From NCBI RefSeq assembly GCF_003287975.1, contig NZ_QMKQ01000012.1, positions 59,138 to 123,137 of the forward strand: DNA of 64,000 bases, in the 5' to 3' direction. Both the position numbers and the translations under genes were made by a program. This DNA comes from Arthrobacter sp. AQ5-05 (GTDB lineage: Bacteria > Actinomycetota > Actinomycetes > Actinomycetales > Micrococcaceae). Below are positions 53,413 to 62,341 of the stretch, in pieces; within the stretch, counting starts at the first letter, position 1; each line of letters opens with the position of its first letter. The notes beneath the pieces are model-generated. The model made no database searches. It saw only the letters and a list, made by a program, of their open reading frames with translations, and was not told the origin of the DNA.

Positions 53413-53756
53413 GGGGCGGCTCCTGGGTGCAGTGGAGGGATATTCGTTTTTCGGAAGAGCCCCAGCGCCCGCCGTCACCCGATCCTAAAGCCGCTTTCGT
53501 GCCATGTCGATGGCTTTGCCAACTGTTAACCGGGCAAGCGGCCCTGCACTTCCCGAACCGCTTCGGACTGCCTGCCGCCTGAGCTGATCGCCGCCTTGGT
53601 CCACACGCGCAAGCCGCGGACCACCATTGGAAATGCGCCTCTGGTGGCAAGGGAGTCCGGTGTCTACGATGGGAATCACCTTTGCACCAGTGGTTGAAGG
53701 TGCACGTGGCATCAACCGTCCTTGGGGGACGACAGACACAGTGAATGGGGAACGCA
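53413..53756. other. Gene-free promoter region
   Basis: About 340 bases between two divergent small genes. I see no repeat or coding motif; GGGGAAC before 53757 is the ribosome site of the HTH gene. Confidence 0.35.
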
Positions 53757-53981
53757 ATGGTTGACCTGGCAAGTTTCGAGGACGCCCACTACCTCACCGT
53801 GGCCGAGGTGGCCCTGGCGATGCGCGTGTCAAAGATGACCGTGTACCGTCTGGTGCACGCGCAGAAACTCGCGGCCGTGAGTTTCGGTCGGTCCTTCCGG
53901 ATCCCCGCGCAGGCCGTGAAGGAGTACGTGGTGGCCGAAGGCCGCGCTACGACACCGGCAGCACGCACCGCGGTGCCCTAG
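53757..53981 (+). CDS. BldC/excisionase-type helix-turn-helix protein
   Basis: 74 residues: YLTVAEVALAMRVSKMTVYR, then LVHAQKLAAVSFGRSFRIPA and VKEYVV, the MerR-like winged helix of BldC and phage excisionases (DNA-binding domain family 17). A short disordered C-terminus follows. The ATG at 53757 with GGGGAAC six bases upstream is preferred to the ATG at 53745. It could be a developmental or stress regulator; it could also descend from a phage, though no phage genes are nearby. Confidence 0.85.
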   Translation: MVDLASFEDAHYLTVAEVALAMRVSKMTVYRLVHAQKLAAVSFGRSFRIPAQAVKEYVVAEGRATTPAARTAVP

Positions 53982-54176
53982 CCAGGGACCCAGCCGTTCG
54001 GATCTTTCGCTGGCCTACCATTGAGTGTGGCCGTGAAACCACCTCATAGGTGGCTGGCAGTATTCGTGGCGCATCTTTCCCGGGTCGGACGTGCGGTGGA
54101 CGTAGGCCCGGTAATGCCGACCCGGGTCTGTTCGGAACCGAAGAGTTTCACGGAACCAACCAAAAGGAGAAGCGCA

Positions 54177-54932
54177 ATGCCGGTATGGGTGCAGGCCCTG
54201 CTTTGGGGAACGGTGGCGGGTGCTGCCCTCGTCCTGGGCGCAGCCGTGTCGTGGAAGTGGACGATGTCTTCCAAGGTCGTTTCCTCCATCATGTCCTTCG
54301 GGGCCGGCGTGTTGATCTCCGCCCTGGCCTTTGATCTGGTGGACGAGGCGGAGCAAGGCGGCGGCCTATGGCCGACGATGGCGGGATTCCTGGCCGGCGC
54401 ATTGGCCTATGTCGGCGCCAACGCCCTGCTCGCCCGTCGCGGCGCCAAGCACCGCAAACGCTCCGGCGAAAAGCAACCCTCCGAAGACAGGCAGCCGGGC
54501 AGCGGGACCGCCATCGCCGTCGGCGCACTGCTCGATGGCATCCCGGAATCCGTGGTCCTGGGACTCGGACTGGTCTCGGGAGGAACGGTGAGCACGGCGG
54601 TGCTCGCGGCGGTATTCATTTCCAACGTCCCGGAAGGCCTGTCCAGCACGGCGGGGATGAAGAAGTCCGGCCGCGGTGCCGGCTACGTCTTCGGCGTCTG
54701 GGGAGGCATTGCCCTGATCTCCGGGATCGCTTCCCTCATCGGCTATCTCAGCATGCAGAACGCCCCGGCCGAACTGGTGGCCTTCATCACCGCGATCGCC
54801 GCCGGGGGTATCCTGGCCATGATCGCCGACACCATGATTCCCGAGGCCTTCGAGGAACACCACGTCCTCACGGGGCTTATCGCTGCCCTGGGATTCCTTA
54901 CAGCCTTCGCCATCAGCAGGTTGGGAGGCTAG
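54177..54932 (+). CDS. ZIP-family metal transporter
   Basis: 251 residues, about eight membrane segments. The metal-binding helices are AVGALLDGIPESVVLGLGLV and VFISNVPEGLSSTAGM (HNxPEG-like motifs with D-G-I-P-E and N-V-P-E-G). A short His/Lys/Arg loop lies between segments 3 and 4 (RRGAKHRKRSGEK). The substrate is a divalent cation, probably zinc. AAAAGGAG lies seven bases before the ATG. Confidence 0.88.
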   Translation: MPVWVQALLWGTVAGAALVLGAAVSWKWTMSSKVVSSIMSFGAGVLISALAFDLVDEAEQGGGLWPTMAGFLAGALAYVGANALLARRGAKHRKRSGEKQPSEDRQPGSGTAIAVGALLDGIPESVVLGLGLVSGGTVSTAVLAAVFISNVPEGLSSTAGMKKSGRGAGYVFGVWGGIALISGIASLIGYLSMQNAPAELVAFITAIAAGGILAMIADTMIPEAFEEHHVLTGLIAALGFLTAFAISRLGG

Positions 54933-55673
54933 CCGCCCACAGCGAACAGCGCTCCGGGCCACCCTGTCGCCGCCATTTCCGTGCAGGGCCTCTGGCGCCC
55001 TCGGCGGAGACCGCCACTTTTTCCGTCGCTTTCTGGCCATCATGGAAAGGTTTTCCTCGCAAGCCCCGTGGATGCGGGTTGTCTTGAAAAAGTGAAGGCT
55101 TCCAAGACACAAGAGCCGGGCGAAATAACTGAAGACACCTTCTTATGCTTCAAGGACCGGCTTGTCTGAAGATGCAGTCTCGCCCCCATGAGGATGGCCC
55201 GTGAGCCGATCCCCCACCGCGACACCCGATCACCTAAATTCCGACAGTTGAATACGTGAATCACAGCGATAAATGGCAGCATTTTTGCAGCGTTATTTGG
55301 CGCATGGTGCGATCTGCAAGGCGTTCTTGTGAATGAAGGGCAGGCCGCGGGAAAATGAGATGGACCAAGGGCAACGGGGATGAGTACGGCCCGCCTGGGA
55401 TCGGTTTCGGACCTGTCCTGCCACCGAATCCTCCAGCACAGGACTCGTCAGCGTCGAGGGTGATGTTTCCCTTGGGGAGGCAGCCCCTCGGACGCGGCGC
55501 TCCTCCGGCAGTTAGGCGCCGTCGTGGCGATCCCACTGGCACGTTCGATGAAGGTGGCGACTGGTATCTCGGTCATGAGTGTGCAATGAGAGTAGTTCTC
55601 CGACAGCGCCCAACCGCTGATCATCGAACCGGGAAGCGCGGCCTGTGCCCTCGCTGACGCCGTCACATAGCTC
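54933..55673. other. Gene-poor region of about 740 bases
   Basis: Small frames in both strands, none with a clear family. The minus frame at 55448-55666 (including SENYSHCTLMTEIPVATFIE) looks protein-like but has no start context or recognisable domain. Probably decayed sequence. Confidence 0.35.
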
Positions 55674-55985
55674 TCACCCGGCGATGATGAGAAGCACCAC
55701 GAAAGCTACGATTCCGGCACCGGCAAGAATGAGCCCCAACGTGCCGCTGCGGCGTCCGGTCCCCTTGCGGGCGGCCATGTAGGCGAAAGCAGTACCGAAG
55801 AACCCGATGGGCAGCCAGGCAAGTCCCGTGGCCCGTACCCAGCCGGGGGGATTGAAACCTTCGCTGAGGCTCAGCACGTAGGTGAACGCGGTGGCGGCCA
55901 GGGCAAGTGCCCCGAGCACGACGGCAAGAATCCCGGCGCGTTCCGATCCAGTGTCCCCACGGGCGTGTGTGTTATCGGTCGACAA
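55674..55985 (-). CDS. Small membrane protein
   Basis: 103 residues with three hydrophobic segments (about 18-40, 50-68 and 80-101). The start is a TTG at 55985 with AAGGAG ten bases upstream. Function unknown. It lies 52 bases downstream of another small membrane-protein gene on the same strand, likely an operon. Confidence 0.65.
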   Translation of the reverse strand: MSTDNTHARGDTGSERAGILAVVLGALALAATAFTYVLSLSEGFNPPGWVRATGLAWLPIGFFGTAFAYMAARKGTGRRSGTLGLILAGAGIVAFVVLLIIAG

Positions 55986-56037
55986 ATTTGATTGTCTCCT
56001 TCATCGGTGGAAAAGGTCCCATTCGTTCCGTGCCTCT

Positions 56038-56433
56038 TCAGCCGGCGAGCTGGCCCAAGACGTACGAGGCAACGTTGAGCAGGACAAACCCGACCGCAAC
56101 GCCGGCCCCGATTATGGCCGGCACCCATCCGTCCTTGCGCCCGAGCTTCATCGCCTTACGTCCCTGGTGCACCGAGAGGATTCCGGGGATCGAGAACACG
56201 AGGAGAGCCGGAATGACAGCTACCAGCATTTGCCAGAATTCCGCTGCAACGGTGTCGTTCGTGAGCACCGTGATGAGGCCTTCGCCGATGCCGAAGGCAG
56301 CACCAAACGACAGGGGGTAAATTGCCAGAGAACACCACGCCCGCCGGTAGGCGCGGTCCGCAGCCTCACTGGGCACTGCAGCGCCTCCCGGCGGGACACC
56401 AGGGTCCATGTGTCCGTTATTCCTGATCGCCAT
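56038..56433 (-). CDS. Membrane protein of unknown function
   Basis: 131 residues, three hydrophobic segments (about 34-55, 66-88 and 106-128), with a charged loop RKAMKLGRKDGW between the last two. The start ATG 56433 has AAGGAG seven bases upstream. It resembles small DUF4190-like proteins in layout only. Confidence 0.65.
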   Translation of the reverse strand: MAIRNNGHMDPGVPPGGAAVPSEAADRAYRRAWCSLAIYPLSFGAAFGIGEGLITVLTNDTVAAEFWQMLVAVIPALLVFSIPGILSVHQGRKAMKLGRKDGWVPAIIGAGVAVGFVLLNVASYVLGQLAG

Positions 56434-56546
56434 CGTGATTCTCCTTCCCTGTTTGGCCTAGTTTGCACCGCCCCGCGGGGGCGGAGTAGAGGCGTTAGCC
56501 CTTTTTGAAATGCAGAGACTTCTGAAACGGCCGCCTGGTCTTCGAC

Positions 56547-56759
56547 GTGCAATCGAAGAGTCCGTCACCGCTCGCTGCCGTCATGGTCGGGTTCATCGCC
56601 AACCTCGTGGGAATGCATGCGGCCATTTGGATGGCAGCCGCCCTCAGCGTCGCGGCAGCCCTCGTCGTCGCGATGCGCGTGTATGAAACGCACCCGCCGC
56701 GTCCTCGGCCGGGCCATGCGGGCGATACCTCTGCGACACCACTTGACGCTAAAACATGA
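56547..56759 (+). pseudogene. 3' fragment of an MFS transporter gene
   Basis: The peptide LAAVMVGFIANLVGMHAAIW then VAAALVVAMRVYETHP matches the last membrane helix and tail of major-facilitator drug transporters. The other 11 helices are missing upstream, where the minus-strand membrane-protein genes lie. Confidence 0.6.
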
Positions 56760-56780
56760 ACCGTGCTTCACTGATTGGAA

Positions 56781-56888
56781 CACGGAGGGGAGTATCCCCC
56801 AATTGTCCCGTCGTCACTACGGCCCGCAACGGCCCGGCGGACAGGCCTTGAAAGGCCGGGAAAGACCTCCGATCGAATCGATCGGAGG
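56781..56888 (+). promoter_or_regulatory. yybP-ykoY-type (manganese) riboswitch
   Basis: The conserved left motif GGGGAGTATCCCC (56787-56799) and the right motif ACGGCCCGCAACGGCCC (56819-56835) match the two loops of the yybP-ykoY aptamer. A P1 helix can form from CGGAGG (56783-56788) with CCTCCG (56866-56871). The same CCTCCG also lies in a perfect 10-bp hairpin, CCTCCGATCG-AAT-CGATCGGAGG (56866-56888). That hairpin buries the ribosome site of the TerC gene. Ligand binding should free the site and turn translation on. Confidence 0.85.
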
Positions 56889-56894
56889 ATTATT

Positions 56895-57998
56895 ATGAAC
56901 GTCCCGTTTTGGATCTGGGCTGCAGTACTGGCCTTCATCGTCGTGATGCTGGCTGTCGACCTGCTGGCCCACCGCCGCGCCCACGTTATCGGCGTGCGAG
57001 AAGCGGCTGTTTGGTCGGGTGTGTGGGTGTCCTTCGGGATTGTTTTCGGCGTATTGGTCTGGATGACTTGGGGTGCGGATTTCGGTCAGCAGTACTTCGC
57101 CGGCTACCTCATTGAAAAGTCCCTCTCAGTGGACAACGTCTTTGTCTGGGCCATCATCTTCAGCTACTTCGCGGTCCCGCGCGAGTTCCAGCATCGGGTT
57201 CTGTTTCTGGGCGTGCTGGGCGCACTGATCTTCCGCGGGGTCTTCATCGCCGCGGGCGCGGTCCTGATTCAGAACTTCGCCTGGATCTTGTACGTCTTCG
57301 CCGCATTCCTGCTCTACACCGGGTACCGGATGATTCGACAGCGCAACGAGCACCTGAACCCGGACCAGTCGTTGGTGCTGCGTCTGTTCCGCCGGTGGGT
57401 TCCCATGTCTAAGGCATACCACGGACAAAAAATGCTGGTCCGCCGCAAGGGCGTACTTCTCGCCACCCCGCTGTTGGCGGTACTGGTGCTGGTCGAAGTC
57501 ACCGATGTGGTGTTCGCCGTCGATTCCATCCCCGCCATCTTTGCCGTCACCGACGAGGTGTTCCTGGTCTTCACCGCCAACGCCTTCGCGATCCTGGGCC
57601 TGCGTGCCATGTACTTCCTGCTCGCCGATCTGATGCACCGCTTCATCTATCTCAAGGTGGGGCTGGCCTTGGTCTTGATGTGGGTCGGAATCAAGATGCT
57701 CCTCAAGATCGACCTGTTCTACATCCCCACCAGCATCTCCCTGGCTGTGGTCGCCACCATCATCACGGTCTCCATCGTGGCCAGTCTGCGTGCCACCCGA
57801 GGCCAAGGCCGCGCCGTCCCCGTCCAGCCGACGGATCCCCCCTTCCATGTCGCCACCGAGGAAGAGGACGCTGAATTGGAACCGACATGGCGGCGCCGTC
57901 ACAGCGGAGTCCACGCAAGCCAGCGTGTCGACGCCGAAACCGCCGACAAAGACGAAGATGATCCAGCATCCGCAGGCAAGGACGGAAGCACCCGATGA
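56895..57998 (+). CDS. TerC-family membrane protein (Alx-like, manganese export)
   Basis: 367 residues with about eight to nine membrane segments. The conserved acidic motifs of TerC are EKSLSVDNVFVW and EVTDVVFAVDSIPAIFAVT. The hydrophilic tail of about 75 residues (EEEDAELEPTWRRRH) is disordered. Family members linked to yybP-ykoY riboswitches export manganese. The ATG at 56895 with GGAGG lies in the riboswitch hairpin. It overlaps the next frame as ATGA. Confidence 0.88.
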   Translation: MNVPFWIWAAVLAFIVVMLAVDLLAHRRAHVIGVREAAVWSGVWVSFGIVFGVLVWMTWGADFGQQYFAGYLIEKSLSVDNVFVWAIIFSYFAVPREFQHRVLFLGVLGALIFRGVFIAAGAVLIQNFAWILYVFAAFLLYTGYRMIRQRNEHLNPDQSLVLRLFRRWVPMSKAYHGQKMLVRRKGVLLATPLLAVLVLVEVTDVVFAVDSIPAIFAVTDEVFLVFTANAFAILGLRAMYFLLADLMHRFIYLKVGLALVLMWVGIKMLLKIDLFYIPTSISLAVVATIITVSIVASLRATRGQGRAVPVQPTDPPFHVATEEEDAELEPTWRRRHSGVHASQRVDAETADKDEDDPASAGKDGSTR

Positions 57999-58290
57999 AA
58001 GGCGCTCCTGCCATCACACGGCGCCCCGTGATCGCCATTGTCACCGACGAGTCCGAGGCCATTATCGTGGCACGCTACGCGGTCTGGGCCGCTTCGGAAC
58101 AGAAAAGGCCATTCTCCTTCCGGTATCGCTGCCGCACCCGGCGTTCACCACCGACCCGACGATCGCGGCTCGGATGTATCGACGAGGTTTGCATGAAGCG
58201 CAGATCCTGACGACCCGGGCGCGAGCGGTACCGGACCCAGCGGATTCGCCGTTCCCACGCGCGTTGCATGGCCCGGTGCATGGTCCTTGA
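57995..58290 (+). pseudogene. Universal-stress-protein-like fragment, frameshifted
   Basis: It begins MKGAPAITRRPVIAIVTDES then EAIIVARYAVWAA, a USP beta-alpha start. After a frameshift near 58090-58105 it continues as AILLPVSLPHPAFTT and YRRGLHEAQILTTRAR in another frame. The C-terminal half with the ATP-binding loop is missing. Its ATG overlaps the TerC gene stop, so it was once co-translated with terC. Confidence 0.55.
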
Positions 58291-58516
58291 GGCGTTCCCG
58301 TTCGGCCCAAGCCACAGCCCTGGCCCGTGAAGTGAAGCGGACAGGTGCAGCCGTCGTCGTTACTCCGGTTGAGCTGTCAGCGGCGCTGGTGTGCGATGTG
58401 AGAATCCCAAGCATCAAGGATGGAACGTAGCACGCCCATCCCGCGCCTGGGTGGGAAAATTCCTCATGAAACCCAAGAGAAAGACCGCACCAATGCCCCG
58501 CACGAGGTCCACGAAT
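58291..58516. other. Intergenic region before winged-helix gene
   Basis: No gene recognised. In-frame ATG codons at 58466 and 58493 are alternative starts for the gene that follows. Confidence 0.3.
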
Positions 58517-58876
58517 ATGACCACAAAAACACCGGCCACCGAAACAACGCCCTATCCCATTTCTCCTCCCCCACGTCCAGCCTGGACGTTCCTGACCAAT
58601 CACAGCCATGTCCTCTTGGCCGTGAACGCGAATCCCCGTGTACTGGTCAATGAGATCGCAGCAACCGTCGGCATCACTCCCCGGGCAACCCTGCATATCC
58701 TTGCGGACCTAGAGAAGGCGGGGTATCTGGAACGTCTTCGGGAAGGACGCCGCACCCGATATGTAATTCAACCCCGCCAGCACTTCCGCCACCCCGCGAC
58801 AGCCCATCAGGGAGTCGATGCGTTCCTGACGCTCTTTGCCCCCACTGAGGAACACCGACGAAAGGAATCATCATGA
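58517..58876 (+). CDS. Winged helix-turn-helix transcriptional regulator
   Basis: 119 residues: WTFLTNHSHVLLAVNANPRV, then VNEIAATVGITPRATLHILA and EKAGYLERLREGRRTRYVIQ, a MarR/ArsR-like winged helix with N-terminal proline-rich tail. The remainder (residues 85-119) resembles the family in which LRHP is followed by a short acidic end. The start is uncertain (58517 preferred, GAGG nine bases upstream). Target unknown. It overlaps the small lipoprotein gene by four bases. Confidence 0.8.
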   Translation: MTTKTPATETTPYPISPPPRPAWTFLTNHSHVLLAVNANPRVLVNEIAATVGITPRATLHILADLEKAGYLERLREGRRTRYVIQPRQHFRHPATAHQGVDAFLTLFAPTEEHRRKESS

Positions 58877-59058
58877 AATCCCGAACCGCAGCCACCGTGG
58901 GCTCCACCTTGCTATTGGCCGGGGCCCTGTTCCCCAGCAGTTGCGATGACAGGCAAATCCCGCAAACACCAGGAGTGGAAGAACCCGATGATGCCGAAAA
59001 CCAAGACGAGGGTAACGACCCGCAGGAGGGTCAAGACGAGGATCAGGACGAGAGTTAG
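58873..59058 (+). CDS. Small acidic secreted protein or lipoprotein
   Basis: 61 residues. Basic start, hydrophobic stretch VGSTLLLAGALFP and a lipobox-like SSC (Cys24), followed by a chain of Asp/Glu/Gln/Pro with no structure. Probably a lipoprotein anchored at Cys24; the site is not ideal (P-S-S-C). It overlaps the regulator gene (ATGA), so they are co-translated. Confidence 0.6.
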   Translation: MKSRTAATVGSTLLLAGALFPSSCDDRQIPQTPGVEEPDDAENQDEGNDPQEGQDEDQDES

Positions 59059-59073
59059 ACGGCCCTATCCATG

Positions 59074-59382
59074 TTAGTGAGGGAGCAGAAACTCGCCGCC
59101 GATGAAGAAGATGGCCGAGACGACCAGCAATATCAGAGTAGCGAGCAGTAGCCCACTCCGGTCCCGGCGCCGGAAAACAGCCATGCTTCCGGCAGTGACG
59201 GCCGCAATGGCAAGGATTACCAGGACCACTCCTACGTACGGTCCTGCAGCTGGGGGCAGGAAGAGCAGGAAGCTCCAGTAGAGGGGATATAAGACGACAG
59301 CGACTGCGAGCCAGAAGGCCCACCAACCCAATCGCGTCGAAGGAACGACCTTCCAGTTTGCGCCTACTTTCCGGGTCCTCAT
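59074..59382 (-). CDS. Small membrane protein
   Basis: 102 residues, three hydrophobic segments (about 18-40, 46-66 and 77-98) and basic loops. Function unknown. It is convergent with the acidic lipoprotein gene, with only 15 bases between them. Confidence 0.65.
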   Translation of the reverse strand: MRTRKVGANWKVVPSTRLGWWAFWLAVAVVLYPLYWSFLLFLPPAAGPYVGVVLVILAIAAVTAGSMAVFRRRDRSGLLLATLILLVVSAIFFIGGEFLLPH

Positions 59383-59817
59383 GGGATTGAAGCTACGCCA
59401 CCGCGATTAAGGACAGAAGAGCACATAGACCCCACATTCAGTCCACCCGGCTGAGCCCTCAACTTGAGAGTTGTCGCCTGGCCTGCTGCGTGCGTCCCTG
59501 CAGTCCTGGGGCGTTGGGCTTGATCGGTGATCGCATAGAAATGTGCAATAAAAGGCATCGCTCCAACCAAGCCAACCTTGCTGTAAGCGAAACAGACCCA
59601 GGTGAGGAAAGCATGGATGACACCGGACTTCCCTCTCGGCCAGCTGGCTTGATCTCGCCTGTGCTGCGACAACCTCGAGCACCTTTATGGTCCAGCGCCC
59701 GATCATGTGGCTTTAGACCCTTCAATCCGGCCTGTGAACCATGGAGTGTTGAGGTGCCAGTTGTTGAGATTGCATGCCGGAGCCAGGGTTCCGGCCCGTT
59801 AGTGTGAGGAGGGGACC
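59383..59817. other. Gene-free region
   Basis: About 435 bases without a recognisable gene; several frames on both strands have no ribosome site or motifs. Confidence 0.35.
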
Positions 59818-60132
59818 GTGTCGCTCTCGGCTCGTGAAGAAGAGATCCTGCAATCCTTGGAAAAGGATTTGTCGGACCAGTATCCAGTGCTTGAGCGAAG
59901 ACTAAAGCACTTCGCGAACCTCCCCGGTAGCGGCTGGATGGTGGGCGTCGGATTCCTGTGCCTCCTTCCGGGACTGAGGCTGATGTTCCTGGGTTTGTTC
60001 AGCAGCTCCACGTGGGTAAGCATCTTGGCGTTCCTCGTCTTGAACGGTGGTGCGTATGTCGCGTTGGCGAAGGTGAATCCCGGTAGCCTGCGTCGTCTGA
60101 ACCGCACGCGATCCCATCCGCCGTCCGCATGA
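59818..60132 (+). CDS. DUF3040 family membrane protein
   Basis: 104 residues. LSAREEEILQSLEKDLSDQY is the conserved amphipathic start of DUF3040, a family of small actinobacterial membrane proteins. Two hydrophobic segments follow (about 40-58 and 64-82). The start is GTG with GAGGAGGGG immediately upstream. Function unknown. Confidence 0.85.
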   Translation: MSLSAREEEILQSLEKDLSDQYPVLERRLKHFANLPGSGWMVGVGFLCLLPGLRLMFLGLFSSSTWVSILAFLVLNGGAYVALAKVNPGSLRRLNRTRSHPPSA

Positions 60133-60316
60133 CTTTGAACCTTCTGCGGGACAACCACAGCAGCCGAGGGCAACGTCAGGCTCTGCTGTAGCGGCCGTGT
60201 CTCGTAGGTTCGGGACTCGGTTTCGGCGAACCCGGCCAGGTCGGAGCGGTGCGCGGTCGCGCGGGAGCGTCCGCATTCGACGGGCGTGGAACCTGCGATC
60301 CTGATCCAGTCCGCGC

Positions 60317-60754
60317 ACAGGCCGGTTTCCTGCCCCAGATGCGCGATCACTGCTTGGAAAGTTCCGCCTGCTCGTCCTCGTTGAGCTGTGATTCGATCCG
60401 GTCCCGGGCCCAAACCGTCTTGCGGTTGCGCAGCGCCTAGATAGGGTCTCGCCCGGCATCGGTGAGATGCAGGTTGCGCCGGCGGCTGTCTTCCGCATCC
60501 GGGGTTGCGAACACATGGCCGCCCGCGCTGAGGGCACCGGCTGTCGCGCTCCTCGACTGTGGGCTTACTCCCTCGCGTCGTGCAATGTCGGCACTAGTGA
60601 TGCCCGGCCGCTGATGGAGCCGGGCCAGCACGGTCTCCTCCGGGTGGCTAAGCTCATTCGTGGTATTGCCCTCGGCCGACAGCCGCCGAGTGAGGTCATG
60701 GACGACGGCACGGAGCCGCCCAGAGAGGTCGGAGGGATCCGGATGATTGCTCAT
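60317..60754 (-). pseudogene. MarR-family regulator, nonsense and frameshift
   Basis: The start reads GRLRAVVHDLTRRLSAEGNT, then ITSADIARREGVSPQSRSAT and DSRRRNLHLTDAGRD, a MarR winged helix. A TAG follows PI at 60437-60439. Beyond it, in frame, comes ALRNRKTVWARDRIESQLNE, and then, after a frameshift, TFQAVIAHLGQET, the MarR C-terminal helices. So two lesions split the dimerisation domain. Confidence 0.75.
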
Positions 60755-60986
60755 GCAACAACCCTAAAATGATCAATAGTACTGATCGTATTATGATGTA
60801 CCACCCAGGGTGTCATAATCGGAAAACGGAAAACGCGTACGCCAAGGCCACGCCGAGGCGCGTAATCGCTGGTCGGCGACTCGGCGACAGCCTGCCTCAT
60901 GGCTGCGCGATTGCGATCGGCGTCAAACCCCGGAGAGTGCAGGGCGGCCTCCATTGGCGCAGTGGCGGGCGCAGGTAGGCTGAGGC

Positions 60987-61370
60987 ATGGTGAATGCCCG
61001 CAGCGAACAGATTCCCCTCGAACAGTACTTCGCTGCCAGCGACCAGCGATCGCGTGAGATTTTTGACCTCGTGCGCGCGGCGATCGAATCAATTGGTATC
61101 TGCGAAATGCGGGTGGCAAAGAGCCAAGTCGAGTTTCGCCGTCGGGCCGGATTCGCGTGGACGTGGATGCCTGCCAAATACCTGCGAGGAAATGTTGCCC
61201 CGTTGGTCCTCACCATCATGTTGAACCGACGGGACGATTCGCCAAGGTGGAAGGAGATCGTTGAGCCACGGCCCGGTCGATTCACCCACCACCTTGAGAT
61301 TCGTTCGAGAGAGGATCTTGACGGGGATGTTCTGAACTGGATCCGCGAGGCGTGGTGCCAGGCCGGCTGA
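60987..61370 (+). CDS. DUF5655-like protein
   Basis: 127 residues, soluble: YFAASDQRSREIFDLVRAAI, then MRVAKSQVEFRRRAGFAWTW and PLVLTIMLNRRDDSPRWKEI. The R-x-x-K-S-Q-x-x-F-x-R-R pattern is typical of DUF5655, a small alpha/beta fold of unknown function. The start could be ATG 60987 or GTG 60990. Confidence 0.75.
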   Translation: MVNARSEQIPLEQYFAASDQRSREIFDLVRAAIESIGICEMRVAKSQVEFRRRAGFAWTWMPAKYLRGNVAPLVLTIMLNRRDDSPRWKEIVEPRPGRFTHHLEIRSREDLDGDVLNWIREAWCQAG

Positions 61371-61460
61371 ACTCTCGTCTCGTTTCATGAACGATCGGTG
61401 ATTCCGGGTGCACCGCGAGGGCTGGAGTTCAGCTAAACGGCCATTACCGGTGCAGGAAAT

Positions 61461-61962
61461 ATGAGGCTCGGCATCCTAGGCACATCCAATCTGGCATTGC
61501 TGCGGTTCACCGTGCCGGTCACCACCATTGCGACCGGGCTAGCGATCCTGTTCATCGGCCGCTACCGGAGGTCATGGTTCTGCTTGGACGTCGGGGTGCT
61601 CCGCTGGTCTTGGCGGGTGGGCTTCTACGGATACTCGGCTCTGGGCACCGACAGTTCACCCGGCAAGCACCGACTATCCCGTCGACTTTGAGGTCGACTA
61701 CCACCCCAACGACTTTCGCACGGTCGGGTGTTGGTGAAGTCGTGACTGCTCTCCACCTGCTCGTCGTTGGTTTCTTCGCCCGCGGCGCCGTGGCAACGTG
61801 GAGCAGCGGCCGGGCCGAGGAGCCCGAACTCCCCAGCAACACCTGGGGCCGTCGCTACTGGGGCTGCTCGTGCTGATCGCCGCGGTCATCCCGCTCTTCA
61901 CCGTCAGATACCGGCTGGGGCTGTTCAACCTTGTCATGGGCCGCGAACCGTGCGCCGATTGA
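61461..61962 (+). pseudogene. DUF4389 membrane protein remnant
   Basis: The pieces FIGRYRRSWFCLDVGVLRWS then WRVGFYGYSALGTD, and later VIPLFTVRYRLGLFNLVMGR, are the repeating DUF4389 motif (F-x-x-R-Y-P-x-x-L-F-x-x-x-x-G-x-x-R-W). They lie in different frames, with the middle of the protein shrunken. At least two frameshifts. Confidence 0.7.
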
Positions 61963-61966
61963 TGCG

Positions 61967-62238
61967 TTGATCTTCACGCCGGTTGACCTGGTCAATGCGA
62001 TGCTGGGATTCGCTCAGGAGAACAAGGCGGAGAACGCCGTCGCTGCCCTGCCGTCCATGACGGCGGCCAACTCCGCGGTATGGCGCGACGGTGAACTCAA
62101 GATGGTTCCGTAGGCTGAGCTGATCCGGGGCGACATCCTGGTCCTGGGCGAGGAGGCTGCGGGCGGGGCCGATGCCCGGTTGAATACCGCCTCCTCGTTG
62201 CGTGTTTCCGAGGCGTCACTGACCGTTGAGAGCAAAGG
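61967..62238 (+). pseudogene. Cation-transporting P-type ATPase fragment
   Basis: Only the actuator-domain stretch survives: LVNAMLGFAQENKAENAVAA, then an in-frame TAG at 62111-62113 and AELIRGDILVLGEEAAGGAD then SSLRVSEASLTVES (TGES motif changed to TVES). The first helices, the phosphorylation domain and the remainder are absent. Confidence 0.75.
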
Positions 62239-62341
62239 ATCGGTTCGTTCGCGAGGCTCGGGGAATTGCTCAGCTCACTGTTCATGGATACTTTCTCGGG
62301 AACGGAAACCTCAACGCGTCATTGCGGCGAAGCGTATGGGC

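Noticed and set aside
53757..53981. Prophage or integrative element marked by an excisionase-like gene
   Set aside because: BldC-type regulators look alike; no integrase, phage gene or attachment repeat is seen nearby.
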